The notes below the pieces were generated by a model that was not told the DNA's origin, did no database searches, and was given only the letters and a program-made list of their open reading frames with translations. Shown in pieces: positions 8,975-15,317 of a stretch of 15,317 nucleotides of DNA (positions are counted from its first letter, which is position 1; each line of letters starts with the position of its first letter). Location of the stretch: positions 1 through 15,317 of the forward strand of contig JACDQO010000443.1 in NCBI GenBank assembly GCA_015657605.1, written 5' to 3'. Position numbers and translations under genes: made by a program. This DNA is from Limnohabitans sp. GTDB taxonomy: Bacteria; Pseudomonadota; Gammaproteobacteria; Burkholderiales; Burkholderiaceae_C.

Positions 8975-9386
8975 GTCTCTGTCCGGTTTGATTTTGGGGT
9001 GCGGTGCTGCCAACAGGCATCACGCCTTGGGTGCCACCCGCTTGCGCGCGTGCAGCCAGCGATTCAAGGCTTTCGTGTCGGTAACACACGCTGCGCAGCA
9101 GCATGGGCAAATTGACGCCCGCCACCAAGCGGGTGTCTAGGCCATCCCCCAATTGTTGGGCCACGTTGCAGGGCGTAGCGCCAAAGACGTCACTGAGCAA
9201 CAGGACTTCTGAGGTGCCCAATGCGGCCATGGCCGCACGGGCGCGCCGCAAACTGTCCTCGGGTGCGTCTTGGGGGCCGATGTCCAGGGCCAGCACGCCG
9301 TCCACACAATCGGGAAAGACGTGCAGAGCGCATTCGCGCAAAGCACTGGCCAATGGAGCGTGGGCGATGATGAGGATGCCAATCAT
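8943..9386 (-). CDS. PTS EIIA component, mannose/fructose (ManX-like) type
   Basis: This 147-residue soluble EIIA-Man family protein receives phosphate from HPr. Active-site His9 is in MIGILIIAHAPLA. Asp66 in LLLSDVFGATPCN (62-74) and VNLPML (91-96) are the other conserved active-site blocks. In beta-proteobacteria this protein commonly stands next to HPr and EI with no matching permease, and it is thought to act in regulation of carbon storage or nitrogen metabolism. That is family knowledge, not shown here. The polar tail (about 128-147, ending HAPSHRDHQQ) is not part of the fold and is coded by DNA shared with the ptsH start (32-base overlap). It starts 12 bases after the MFS gene stop. 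Confidence 0.93.
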   Translation of the reverse strand: MIGILIIAHAPLASALRECALHVFPDCVDGVLALDIGPQDAPEDSLRRARAAMAALGTSEVLLLSDVFGATPCNVAQQLGDGLDTRLVAGVNLPMLLRSVCYRHESLESLAARAQAGGTQGVMPVGSTAPQNQTGQRHAPSHRDHQQ

Positions 9387-9398
9387 GGTGCAGACAGT

Positions 9399-10678
9399 TT
9401 ATCGACCTTGAGGCGGTTTTTTGAGGATGAAAAACAACCAGGATGCGATCGAGGTGAGGCCAAAGCAGCCCAAAGCCATTTGGTAAGCCTGCACATTGGG
9501 CAGGCCCAGCCCGCGCCCGGCGTCCACCAACAAACCAATGCCCCACTGCACCACAAAGATGCCCGCAAAGATCACCAGGTTGTAGGCCGACAAGGCCCGC
9601 CCCGCCAAGTGGGAAGGAAAGGCCATGCCCACCGCTGGCTGCGCCAGGGCCACAAAGGTACTGCTGACGCACAGCAAAGCCATCCCCACGGCAGCGGCAG
9701 AACCGATGGAAGCCCCCATCCAGACCAGCGTGCCAATCACCACAAAACTGAGCGGCAAACCCCAGGCAATCAAGCGTTCGACCGGAATGCCCCGTCGGGC
9801 CAAGCCCGGGGTGATCAGGCCCCACAACCAAAAAGTCAGCAACATGGCCAAGTTGATCAGGAACAAGCCCGAGGCCGCTTGGTTCGCGCTCCAGCCGGCC
9901 ACCTGGGTCATCCAAGGACCTGCCCACAGGGTTTGAATGGCCACCATGCCGCCGTAGCTGAAGAAGCCGATGGGCGCCATGCGCCAGAAGTAGGCGCTGC
10001 GCCAGATTTCGCGGTAGCTGCCATCGTCATCGGCGGGGGCTTTCGGGGTGTCGGCTGTGGGGGTGGCTTTTTGCCAAACCGGCACCAGCAGAGCAATCAG
10101 CAGCATGGCGATGGCGATCATCACGCCCAGCATGACAAACAGCGCACGCCATCCCCAGATGGGCATGAGCCACTGCACCGGCAAGGTGGCGGCCAACATG
10201 CCCAAAGAGCCGGTCATCAGCATCCAAGAGTTGGTGCGCAGCTGGGTGTTGGCATCAAACCATCGGCGGTATCCGGTCAATGGCGCCATCAGGCAGGCAC
10301 TCACGCCCATGCCGCACAACACGCGCGCGGCCAACAGGCCATGAAAGCTGTCGGCCCAAGAAAAAGCCAAACAACCCAACACCGCAAAGCTCAAAAAAGC
10401 CAAGATGACTTTTTTGGGGCCATGCCGGTCCAACCAGCGCCCCAAGGGCAACTGTGTCAACGAAAAGCCCAAAAAGTAACCACCCGCCAACAGGCCCAAG
10501 TCTTGCGCACTCAGACTGAACTCGGCGGTGAGGGTGGGCGACAAGGTGGCGGTGATGGCCCGCACCAAGGCCGAAAAAAGTAAGCCAAAGCAAAAGCCAG
10601 AAACACCACCACCGCCAATCGGCGAGGCAAATGGTCAGGGTGTGCCATGGGAGGTGTTGTCAACGTGGCAGCGCTCAT
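9399..10678 (-). CDS. MFS transporter (single-base frameshift in the N-terminal part)
   Basis: This is a 12-helix transporter of the major facilitator superfamily, inner membrane, substrate unknown. The loop between helices 2 and 3 has the MFS motif region GRWLDRHGPKKV. A polar central loop (ATPTADTPKAPADDDGS) splits two six-helix halves. The open frame from 10568 lacks helix 1. Upstream, another frame reads MAHPDHLPRRLAVVVFLAF then ALAYFF, and adding one T to the six-T run at 10574-10579 (minus-strand sense) joins it as YFF-SALVRAITATLSP, giving about 426 residues, a normal length. The start is taken as ATG at 10676-10678, which overlaps the stop of the upstream lipoprotein gene (ATGA), or ATG 10 codons further in at 10648. 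The frameshift is probably a sequence error. Confidence 0.88.
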
Positions 10679-11223
10679 GGCTTGATGCTTTCAAACAAGG
10701 TATTGGCCATCTCGGGCTGGATTTTGCGGTCATACACCACGGCGTGGACCACACGGACCCGGTCGCCTTCGGCAACAGCGCCCCACACGGCATCCATGGC
10801 CACGGGCTCGCCGCTGCTTTTGAGCCCCGTGGCTTGGACGCGTTTTGAGGATGCGAGGGGCAAATGACCCGGGCGGTGCCAGGTTTGTGCCTGGGGGCCT
10901 GTGCCTGTTGAAGGCACGCGGGCGTTGTCCAGCGTGGCCTTTTGCCAGCCTGACAACACGGCAGTGGCATCAGAGCCGGTAGGCAAGGATGCGGTCATGA
11001 CGGCCACCATGGCGGTCTCGCTCTCGCAACCCGCCACTTGCAAGTCCACCGGCACACCCCCCAGGGGCACAGTACGGGTGGTGCGGTCGGGCTTGCAGGG
11101 CAGCTGCGCCTTGAGGGCGCTGCCTTCAAAAGCGATGTCTCGCCAATTCTGTGCAGGCGTGCAGGCGCTCAATATCCAGGTCAATGCCAAGGAGGCCGCC
11201 CAGGCCGATGAATGTTTTCGCAT
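10675..11223 (-). CDS. Hypothetical lipoprotein
   Basis: I do not recognise a family. The 182-residue protein has a clear lipoprotein signal: basic start MRKH, hydrophobic stretch, and lipobox LSAC with Cys21. This indicates export and lipid anchoring, probably to the outer or inner membrane facing the periplasm. The mature part has two more cysteines (Cys43 in LPCKPD, Cys66 in AGCESE), possibly a disulfide. It ends with a region rich in beta-type alternation (RVRVVHAVVYDRKI). The ATG at 11223 is chosen because a longer reading (to 11286) would put 21 polar residues before the signal. AGGA lies about 10 bases upstream. Its stop overlaps the MFS start (ATGA), so the two are translationally coupled. 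The function is unknown. Confidence 0.78.
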   Translation of the reverse strand: MRKHSSAWAASLALTWILSACTPAQNWRDIAFEGSALKAQLPCKPDRTTRTVPLGGVPVDLQVAGCESETAMVAVMTASLPTGSDATAVLSGWQKATLDNARVPSTGTGPQAQTWHRPGHLPLASSKRVQATGLKSSGEPVAMDAVWGAVAEGDRVRVVHAVVYDRKIQPEMANTLFESIKP

Positions 11224-11276
11224 GGGGTGATTATCCTGATCAGCGGGGGCATCGGCTTTTGGTGACAATGTGAGCC
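11224..11276. promoter_or_regulatory. Short divergent gap, lipoprotein (minus) / CoA-transferase (plus)
   Basis: Only 53 bases separate the two start codons, so both promoters must lie here or reach into the genes. A GATAAT box on the minus strand (11230-11235) ends 6 bases before the lipoprotein ATG. A GACAAT box on the plus strand (11264-11269) ends 7 bases before the CoA-transferase ATG. Both are at the spacing of leaderless transcripts, but no -35 element fits, and the first overlaps a possible Shine-Dalgarno (AGGA). Confidence 0.25.
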
Positions 11277-12523
11277 ATGAATTCACTCGATGGCATCCGC
11301 GTTCTCGACCTGTCCCGCGTCCTCGCGGGCCCTTGGTGCACCCAGACTTTGGCCGACTTGGGGGCCGATGTGATCAAAATCGAGCGCCCCGGCTCGGGCG
11401 ACGACACCCGCACTTGGGGCCCCCGTTTTGAAATGATGCACAAGGCCAGAACACCGGCCGAAGGCGGCTTAACTACCTGGGCGCCAACCGCAACAAACGT
11501 TCGGTGACCTGTGACATCGCCCAGCCCGAAGGGCAAGCCCTGATCCGCGAACTGGTGCGCCATTGCGATGTGTTTGTAGAAAACTTCAAGGTGGGCGACA
11601 TGGCCCGGTATGGCTTGGACTATGCCAGCATGAGCGCCTTGAACCCCAAGCTGGTGTATTGCAGTGTGACCGGGTTTGGCCAGACCGGCCCATACAGTGA
11701 ACGGGCAGGTTATGACTATGCGGTGCAGGGCATCGGCGGCTTGATGAGCGTCACAGGTGAGCGCGACGATCTGGGTGGCGGTCCCCAAAAAGTGGGGGTT
11801 GCGGTGGCGGATTTGTTCACCGGCATGTATGCCACCGTGGCCATTTTGGCAGCGCTGCGCCATGTCGAGCGCACAGGCCAAGGCCAACACGTGGACATGG
11901 CCTTGCTTGACACCCAAGTGGCCATGCTGGCCAATTTGGGCTCCAACTACTTGGTCAGCGGCAAAGTGCCAGGCCGGGCTGGCAATGCGCACCAAAACAT
12001 CGTGCCCTACCAAGTGTTTGAAGTGATGCCGCCTGCCGATGCTGCACCGGGTACTCGGGACCACCTGATCTTGGCGGTAGGCAACGATGGGCAGTTCGCC
12101 AAGTTTTGCGCGGTGGCGGGCGTTCCAGATGTGGCCAAAGACCCGCGCTATGCCCTCAACACCGAGCGTGTCCGGAACCGCGACGTGTTGGTGCCCTTGC
12201 TCGAGGGCATCATGAAAACCCGCACCAAAGCCGATTGGCTGGCTTCACTGGAAGCGGCCAAGGTGCCCTGCGGCGCCATCAACACCTTGGGCGAGGTGTT
12301 TGTCGATCCGCAAATCCAGGCGCGTGGCATGGTGCAGACATGGCAACACCCCATCAATGCCGACCTGCAGTTGGTGGCCAGCCCCATCAAGATGAGCCTG
12401 ACCCCGGTTCGGCAAGACTTGCCCCCGCCCATGCTGGGACAACACACCGCAGAAGTGCTGAGTGAAGTTTTGGGTTGGGACGCTGAACGGCAAGGTGCGC
12501 TGCGCGGCAAAGGGGTGATTTGA
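11277..12523 (+). CDS. CaiB/BaiF (class III) CoA-transferase, frameshifted near 11420-11470
   Basis: Class III CoA-transferases move CoA between carboxylic acids; the substrate cannot be told from sequence. The N-terminus ([20 protein letters not shown]) and [21 protein letters not shown] are classic. The rest continues in another frame from [20 protein letters not shown] to the end, with [19 protein letters not shown] and the catalytic Asp in VDMALLDTQ (Asp codon 11909-11911). Total length with one added base is 415 residues, normal for the family. The junction is untidy: in the downstream frame NDAQGQNT is readable just after a TGA at 11429, while AEGG at 11457-11468 fits better in the first frame. 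So more than one indel is possible. The stop overlaps the hydrolase start (TGATG). Confidence 0.87.
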
Positions 12524-13251
12524 TGGCGCATTTTTTGTTGGTGCACGGCGCTTGGCACGGCGCTTGGTGTTGGCAGCGTGTTTTGCCGGGCCTGATGGCT
12601 GCCGGGCACCGTGCCCACGCGGTCACCCTCACCGGCGTGGGTGAGCGGGCACACCTGTTACACCCGGGTATTGATCTGGAAACCCACATCGCAGACGTGA
12701 TGGCGGCCATGGACGCCGAAGAGCTGAATGACGTGGTTTTGGTGGTGCATTCGTATGCCGGCATGTTGGGCACCGCTGTGGCCGATCGCAGACCTGAGCG
12801 CCTGCGCCATCTGGTGTACCTGGATGCGGTGCTGCCCAAACCTGGCGAAAGCTGGAGCAGCACGCATGCCAGCGCGACCCGCAATGCACGCATTGCGGCC
12901 GCTCAGGCAGATCCTTTGCACGCATTCCCGGCCCCTGACCCCTCAGTGTTTGGCCTGAGCGATGCCGACCATGCTTGGGTGCAAAGACGTCAAACCCCCC
13001 ACCCGGGCGGTCCGTATACCCAGGTGCTTGAATTTGATCCACAACGCGTGGCCAGCGTGCCGCGCACCTTCATCAACTGCACGACACCCCCTTTAGGCAC
13101 CATCGATGTCAGCCGTCAGCGCATGGCGGATCCCAAGTTTTGGGATGGCGCTTGGCTGCCGGGCTCTCGCGTTGTGAACATGGCCACCGGGCACGATCCC
13201 ATGGTGAGCGACCCGGAAGGCCTTTTGGCGCACCTGTTGTCGGTGGTTTGA
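12523..13251 (+). CDS. Alpha/beta hydrolase (esterase-like)
   Basis: This 242-residue cytoplasmic alpha/beta-hydrolase is of the type seen in plant methylesterases and bacterial EstC-like esterases. The oxyanion region reads LLVHGAWHGAWCW (5-17). The TLTGVGERAHLL segment (35-46) is typical of this group. The nucleophile is Ser77 in VVHSYAG and the catalytic His is His224 in ATGHDPM. The acid is probably Asp195 or Asp203 near the C-terminal strands. The elbow is V-H-S-Y-A rather than the usual G-x-S-x-G, with both small glycines replaced. The ATG at 12523 shares one base with the CoA-transferase stop (TGATG), so the two may act on the same compound, for example an acyl-CoA or ester. The substrate is unknown. 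Confidence 0.85.
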   Translation: MAHFLLVHGAWHGAWCWQRVLPGLMAAGHRAHAVTLTGVGERAHLLHPGIDLETHIADVMAAMDAEELNDVVLVVHSYAGMLGTAVADRRPERLRHLVYLDAVLPKPGESWSSTHASATRNARIAAAQADPLHAFPAPDPSVFGLSDADHAWVQRRQTPHPGGPYTQVLEFDPQRVASVPRTFINCTTPPLGTIDVSRQRMADPKFWDGAWLPGSRVVNMATGHDPMVSDPEGLLAHLLSVV

Positions 13252-13289
13252 ATGTCGATGTGCACATCGAACGGTTTAAACTTTCGGCC

Positions 13290-13817
13290 ATGAAAACGAA
13301 CAGTCTGCCCTTCGTGAATCTCCGGCCTTTGTGGCATCGCTTGCTCAATGCTGTAGGTGCACTGGGGCTGAGCTGGCTACTTTTGGGATGTGCTTCAGAG
13401 CAAGCCCCTGAGTCTTCTTTCGTGTTGCTCGATGGCTCCACCCTCAGCTCGCAGCAGTTGAAGGGTCAAGTGGCTTTGGTCAACTTTTGGGCCACCAGCT
13501 GCACCTCCTGTGTGGCTGAAATGCCCGATTTGATGGCGACGCACGAAAAGTTCAAATCACGTGGCTTTGAGACGGTGGCCGTGGCCATGAGCTACGACCC
13601 ACCAAGCTATGTGGTGAACTTTGCGCAATCGCGGCAATTGCCCTTCAAAGTGGCGATTGACAACACGGGGGCAGTGGCTCGGGCTTGGGGCGATGTCAAG
13701 CTCACGCCGACCACCTTTTTGGTGAACAAGCGTGGCCAGATCGTCAAGCGTTTCGTCGGCACCCCCGACTTTGTCGAGCTGCACCAGCTCATCGACAAAT
13801 TGTTGGCCGAATCTTGA
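13290..13817 (+). CDS. TlpA/ResA-like thiol-disulfide oxidoreductase, lipoprotein
   Basis: This 175-residue exported protein has a thioredoxin fold of the TlpA/ResA/CcmG type, which keeps cysteines reduced outside the cytoplasm, often for cytochrome maturation. After a basic N-region, the hydrophobic stretch ends in lipobox LLGC with Cys34, so it is probably a lipoprotein. The active site is FWATSCTSCVAEMP, with Cys71 and Cys74 as the CxxC pair. The cis-proline is in LTPTTFLVN. The end GTPDFVELHQLIDKLL is a typical last helix. The ATG at 13290 is used because it gives a clean signal; the frame is open for 50 codons upstream but that stretch overlaps the hydrolase gene. It lies 38 bases after the hydrolase and near two cytochrome genes. 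Confidence 0.85.
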   Translation: MKTNSLPFVNLRPLWHRLLNAVGALGLSWLLLGCASEQAPESSFVLLDGSTLSSQQLKGQVALVNFWATSCTSCVAEMPDLMATHEKFKSRGFETVAVAMSYDPPSYVVNFAQSRQLPFKVAIDNTGAVARAWGDVKLTPTTFLVNKRGQIVKRFVGTPDFVELHQLIDKLLAES

Positions 13818-13882
13818 TGCAGTTGATTGAGGCTTCTGTCTTCTATCGCTCGGACAAGGGCGAGTTCATTCAACCCCTTTGA
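13817..13882 (+). CDS. Possible 21-codon small ORF after the TlpA-like gene
   Basis: The TGA stop of the thioredoxin gene shares a base with an ATG (TGATG, 13815-13819). This opens a 21-codon frame, MQLIEASVFYRSDKGEFIQPL, ending in TGA at 13880-13882. The overlap is the type used for translational coupling, and the same arrangement joins the two genes upstream. I recognise no domain, signal or membrane helix. It could be a real small protein, the remains of a longer gene, or chance. Confidence 0.25.
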   Translation: MQLIEASVFYRSDKGEFIQPL

Positions 13883-13906
13883 GCCCCGCCCAAGCTTGAA
13901 GCGCTG

Positions 13907-14359
13907 TCAGTCCTTGCGGAATACGTCGTGACAGGCCTTGCACGATGCAGCTGCTGGCCCAAATGCCACTTTGAGCGCGTCGATGTTGCCCGCTTTGGCA
14001 GCGGTATTGAGCTTGGCCATTTCAGCCTGCACCTTGTCTGAGGCCTCTTTGTATTTGGCCGCTTCTTTCCAGATTTCAGGCTTGGCGCGTGTGTCGCCTT
14101 TGTCTGTACCTTCACCAAATGCCGCCCACGGCAATTTGGCCATCACGGCCGCGATTTCTGCATTCTCTTGAGCCAACTTGGCATCGTAGGGCATGCGGCC
14201 ATTGGCCATGGCGCCCACCCGACCGAAGTGTGCCGCCATGACGTTGAAACTGGCTTTGCGGTATTTGATGGCGTCTTCAGGCTTGGCGAACTGTGCCTGT
14301 GCTGGAACGGCCATGGTGATGGCCAGCAATGTGCCGATGATGCTCAATGTGTGTTTCAT
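13907..14359 (-). CDS. Cytochrome c' (periplasmic, c-type heme)
   Basis: This 150-residue four-helix-bundle cytochrome is made with a signal peptide (MKHTLSIIGTLLAITMAVPA, cut after AQA, about residue 22). The heme attachment site CKACH is at 140-144, close to the C-terminus (SCKACHDVFRKD), as in cytochrome c' and not in class I cytochromes. The N-terminal helix has the family pattern AIKYRKASFNVMAAHFGRVGAM. Cytochromes c' have a five-coordinate high-spin heme that binds nitric oxide and CO; NO protection is the commonly proposed role. It diverges from the cytochrome b561 gene with 91 bases between starts, and it converges on the TlpA-like gene. The gene is intact. Confidence 0.92.
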   Translation of the reverse strand: MKHTLSIIGTLLAITMAVPAQAQFAKPEDAIKYRKASFNVMAAHFGRVGAMANGRMPYDAKLAQENAEIAAVMAKLPWAAFGEGTDKGDTRAKPEIWKEAAKYKEASDKVQAEMAKLNTAAKAGNIDALKVAFGPAAASCKACHDVFRKD

Positions 14360-14450
14360 GTTTGACTCCGATCAGTTGAAACGGCTGCATAAGGTTTATG
14401 CTGATGCAGTCTCGCATAATTCTTTCCTCTTTGCACCTTTGAAAGTGTCC

Positions 14451-15109
14451 ATGGTCACTGTCCGCATTTGGGATTTGCCCACCCGCCTTTTCCATGGGGC
14501 TCTGGCCCTTTGTGTCTTGGGTTTGTTTGTCTCGGCCGAGTTAGGCGGCAATGCCATGGTTTGGCACTTCCGCTTTGGTTTCGCAGTTTTGACGCTTTTG
14601 CTCTTCAGATTGGCTTGGGGCTTGGTGGGAGGCCATTGGTCTCGCTGGGCACAACTTCCCCTTCGCCCTCGTCCGTCGTGGCTTATGTGCAAGGCCGTTC
14701 TTTGCTGAGTTGGGCCGGACACAACCCATTGGGCTCTTGGTCAGTTGTGGTTTTGTTACTGACTCTGACGTTGCAAGTGGCGACCGGTTTGATCAGCGAT
14801 GATGAAATTGCCAATGTCGGGCCGTTGTCTTTTTGGGTGCCAGGTCGATGGGTCTCATGGGCCACGTCTTGGCACAAGGACTGGGGCCAATCACTGGTGA
14901 TGGCGCTGGTGATTTTGCACCTGTCGGCACTGGTTTGGTACCGATTCAAGAAGAAGGTCTCCTTGGTGCCTGCCATGCTGCACGGAGACAAGTCGCTCCC
15001 TGAACCCGTCACTGCGTCGAAAGACCATGCTGCGCAACGGCTCCTGGCGATTGTTTTGTTTTTGCTGTCAGCTTTGGCCGTCTACTTTCTGGTCACCATA
15101 CAGCCTTGA
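14451..15109 (+). CDS. Cytochrome b561 (di-heme, membrane), frameshifted near 14660
   Basis: This is a bacterial b-type cytochrome of the inner membrane with four helices and two hemes, expected to pass electrons between quinol and periplasmic acceptors. All four expected heme-ligand histidines can be seen: RLFHGAL (His15), VWHFRFG (His39), TSWHKDWGQ and VILHLSALVWYRF. The frame changes between HWSRWAQLP and SPSSVVAYVQGRS. The first frame runs on as LRPRPSWLMCKAVLC to a stop near 14708. Adding one C to the CCCC at 14659-14662 restores the usual protein of about 219 residues. ATG 14451 gives MVTVRIWDLPTRLFH, the standard start. It is divergent from the cytochrome c' gene, a likely electron acceptor or donor. 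Confidence 0.88.
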
Positions 15110-15142
15110 AATCGGCTTTACACTGTCATTTTTCGACTTTGG

Positions 15143-15317
15143 ATGAAGCCCTTGCCTTCTGCTATGCCTTCCATTTTGCTGCGTGCGCCAGCGTCCGAAC
15201 AGGATTGGGTGCAGACCCGTGCTCTTTTTATGGACTATGCCGCTTCTCTTCAAGTGGATTTAGCTTTTCAAGATTTTGAGAAAGAGCTTGCTGAACTGCC
15301 TGGCGAGTACACAGCAC
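15143..15317 (+). CDS. GNAT family N-acetyltransferase (N-terminal part, runs off right edge)
   Basis: The last 58 codons read from ATG 15143. ATG 15164 is an alternative start and neither has a good Shine-Dalgarno. The text ALFMDYAASLQVDLAFQDFE followed by KELAELPGEYTA matches the opening helix of a common group of small GNAT acetyltransferases (pattern LFxxYAxxLxxDLxFQxFxxELxxLPGxY). These transfer acetyl from acetyl-CoA to an amine, in many cases unknown. The acetyl-CoA loop lies beyond the window, so activity cannot be checked. It is on the same strand as cytochrome b561 after a 33-base gap; no terminator is visible between them. Confidence 0.75.
   Translation, partial: MKPLPSAMPSILLRAPASEQDWVQTRALFMDYAASLQVDLAFQDFEKELAELPGEYTA

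Noticed and set aside
7412..9115. A long open frame (567 codons) on the plus strand
   Set aside because: It is antisense to ptsI, ptsH and the EIIA gene, all intact and strongly conserved. Its His/Gln-rich composition is what GC-rich codon use on the other strand produces.
9270..10583. A 437-codon open frame on the plus strand
   Set aside because: It is antisense to the MFS transporter, the EIIA gene and the joins between them, with low-complexity Gln/His/Arg content and no recognisable domain.
13856..13879. AAGGG...CCCTT inverted repeat as a terminator after the TlpA-like gene
   Set aside because: It has only five pairs and a 14-base loop, with no stable T-run, and it lies within the possible micro-ORF.
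14360..14450. CATAAT at 14415-14420 as a -10 box for cytochrome b561
   Set aside because: No acceptable -35 lies 16-18 bases upstream. TTGAAA at 14376-14381 is too far away, so it is not listed as a promoter.

Overview
The window is ordinary, gene-dense chromosomal DNA from a betaproteobacterium, most likely a member of the Comamonadaceae (Limnohabitans / Rhodoferax-like). This rests on the character of the ATP synthase proteins, the ybeD-lipB-lipA group, the EIIA/HPr/EI trio and moderate-to-high GC with Comamonadaceae-like codon use. It is an inference from protein character; no database was searched. I see no tRNA, rRNA, CRISPR array, insertion sequence or phage gene.

Layout, left to right. 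(1) 1-3322, minus strand: the start of the ATP synthase operon in the order atpI-atpB-atpE-atpF-atpH-atpA, with atpA running off the left edge. A pyrimidine-rich leader precedes the atpE ribosome binding site. (2) 3512-6912, plus strand: a CopD-like membrane protein, a DUF493/YbeD protein, lipB, lipA and a YghU-type glutathione transferase, tightly spaced. LipB and LipA attach octanoate to lipoyl domains and convert it to lipoate. (3) 6953-11223, minus strand: a lipoprotein of unknown function, an MFS transporter, a mannose-type EIIA, HPr (ptsH) and Enzyme I (ptsI). These are overlapping or closely packed and probably form one transcript. No sugar permease is present, so the phosphotransferase proteins may be regulatory. 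(4) 11277-13882, plus strand: a CaiB/BaiF-type CoA-transferase, an alpha/beta hydrolase, a TlpA-like thioredoxin lipoprotein and a possible 21-codon ORF. (5) 13907-15109: cytochrome c' (minus strand) and a di-heme cytochrome b561 (plus strand), divergently arranged and a plausible electron-transfer pair. (6) 15143 to the right edge: the start of a GNAT acetyltransferase.

The most important feature for a user is that four genes (lipA, the MFS transporter, the CoA-transferase and cytochrome b561) are each broken by what looks like a missing base, three of them clearly in a short homopolymer. Family-typical protein continues in the next frame every time. Four such events in 15 kb, one of them in lipA, look like sequencing or assembly errors rather than gene decay. 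I found no convincing undescribed system. The best secondary observations are the atpE leader, the cytochrome c'/b561 pair, the variant nucleophile elbow in the hydrolase and the coupled lipoprotein-MFS-PTS block.
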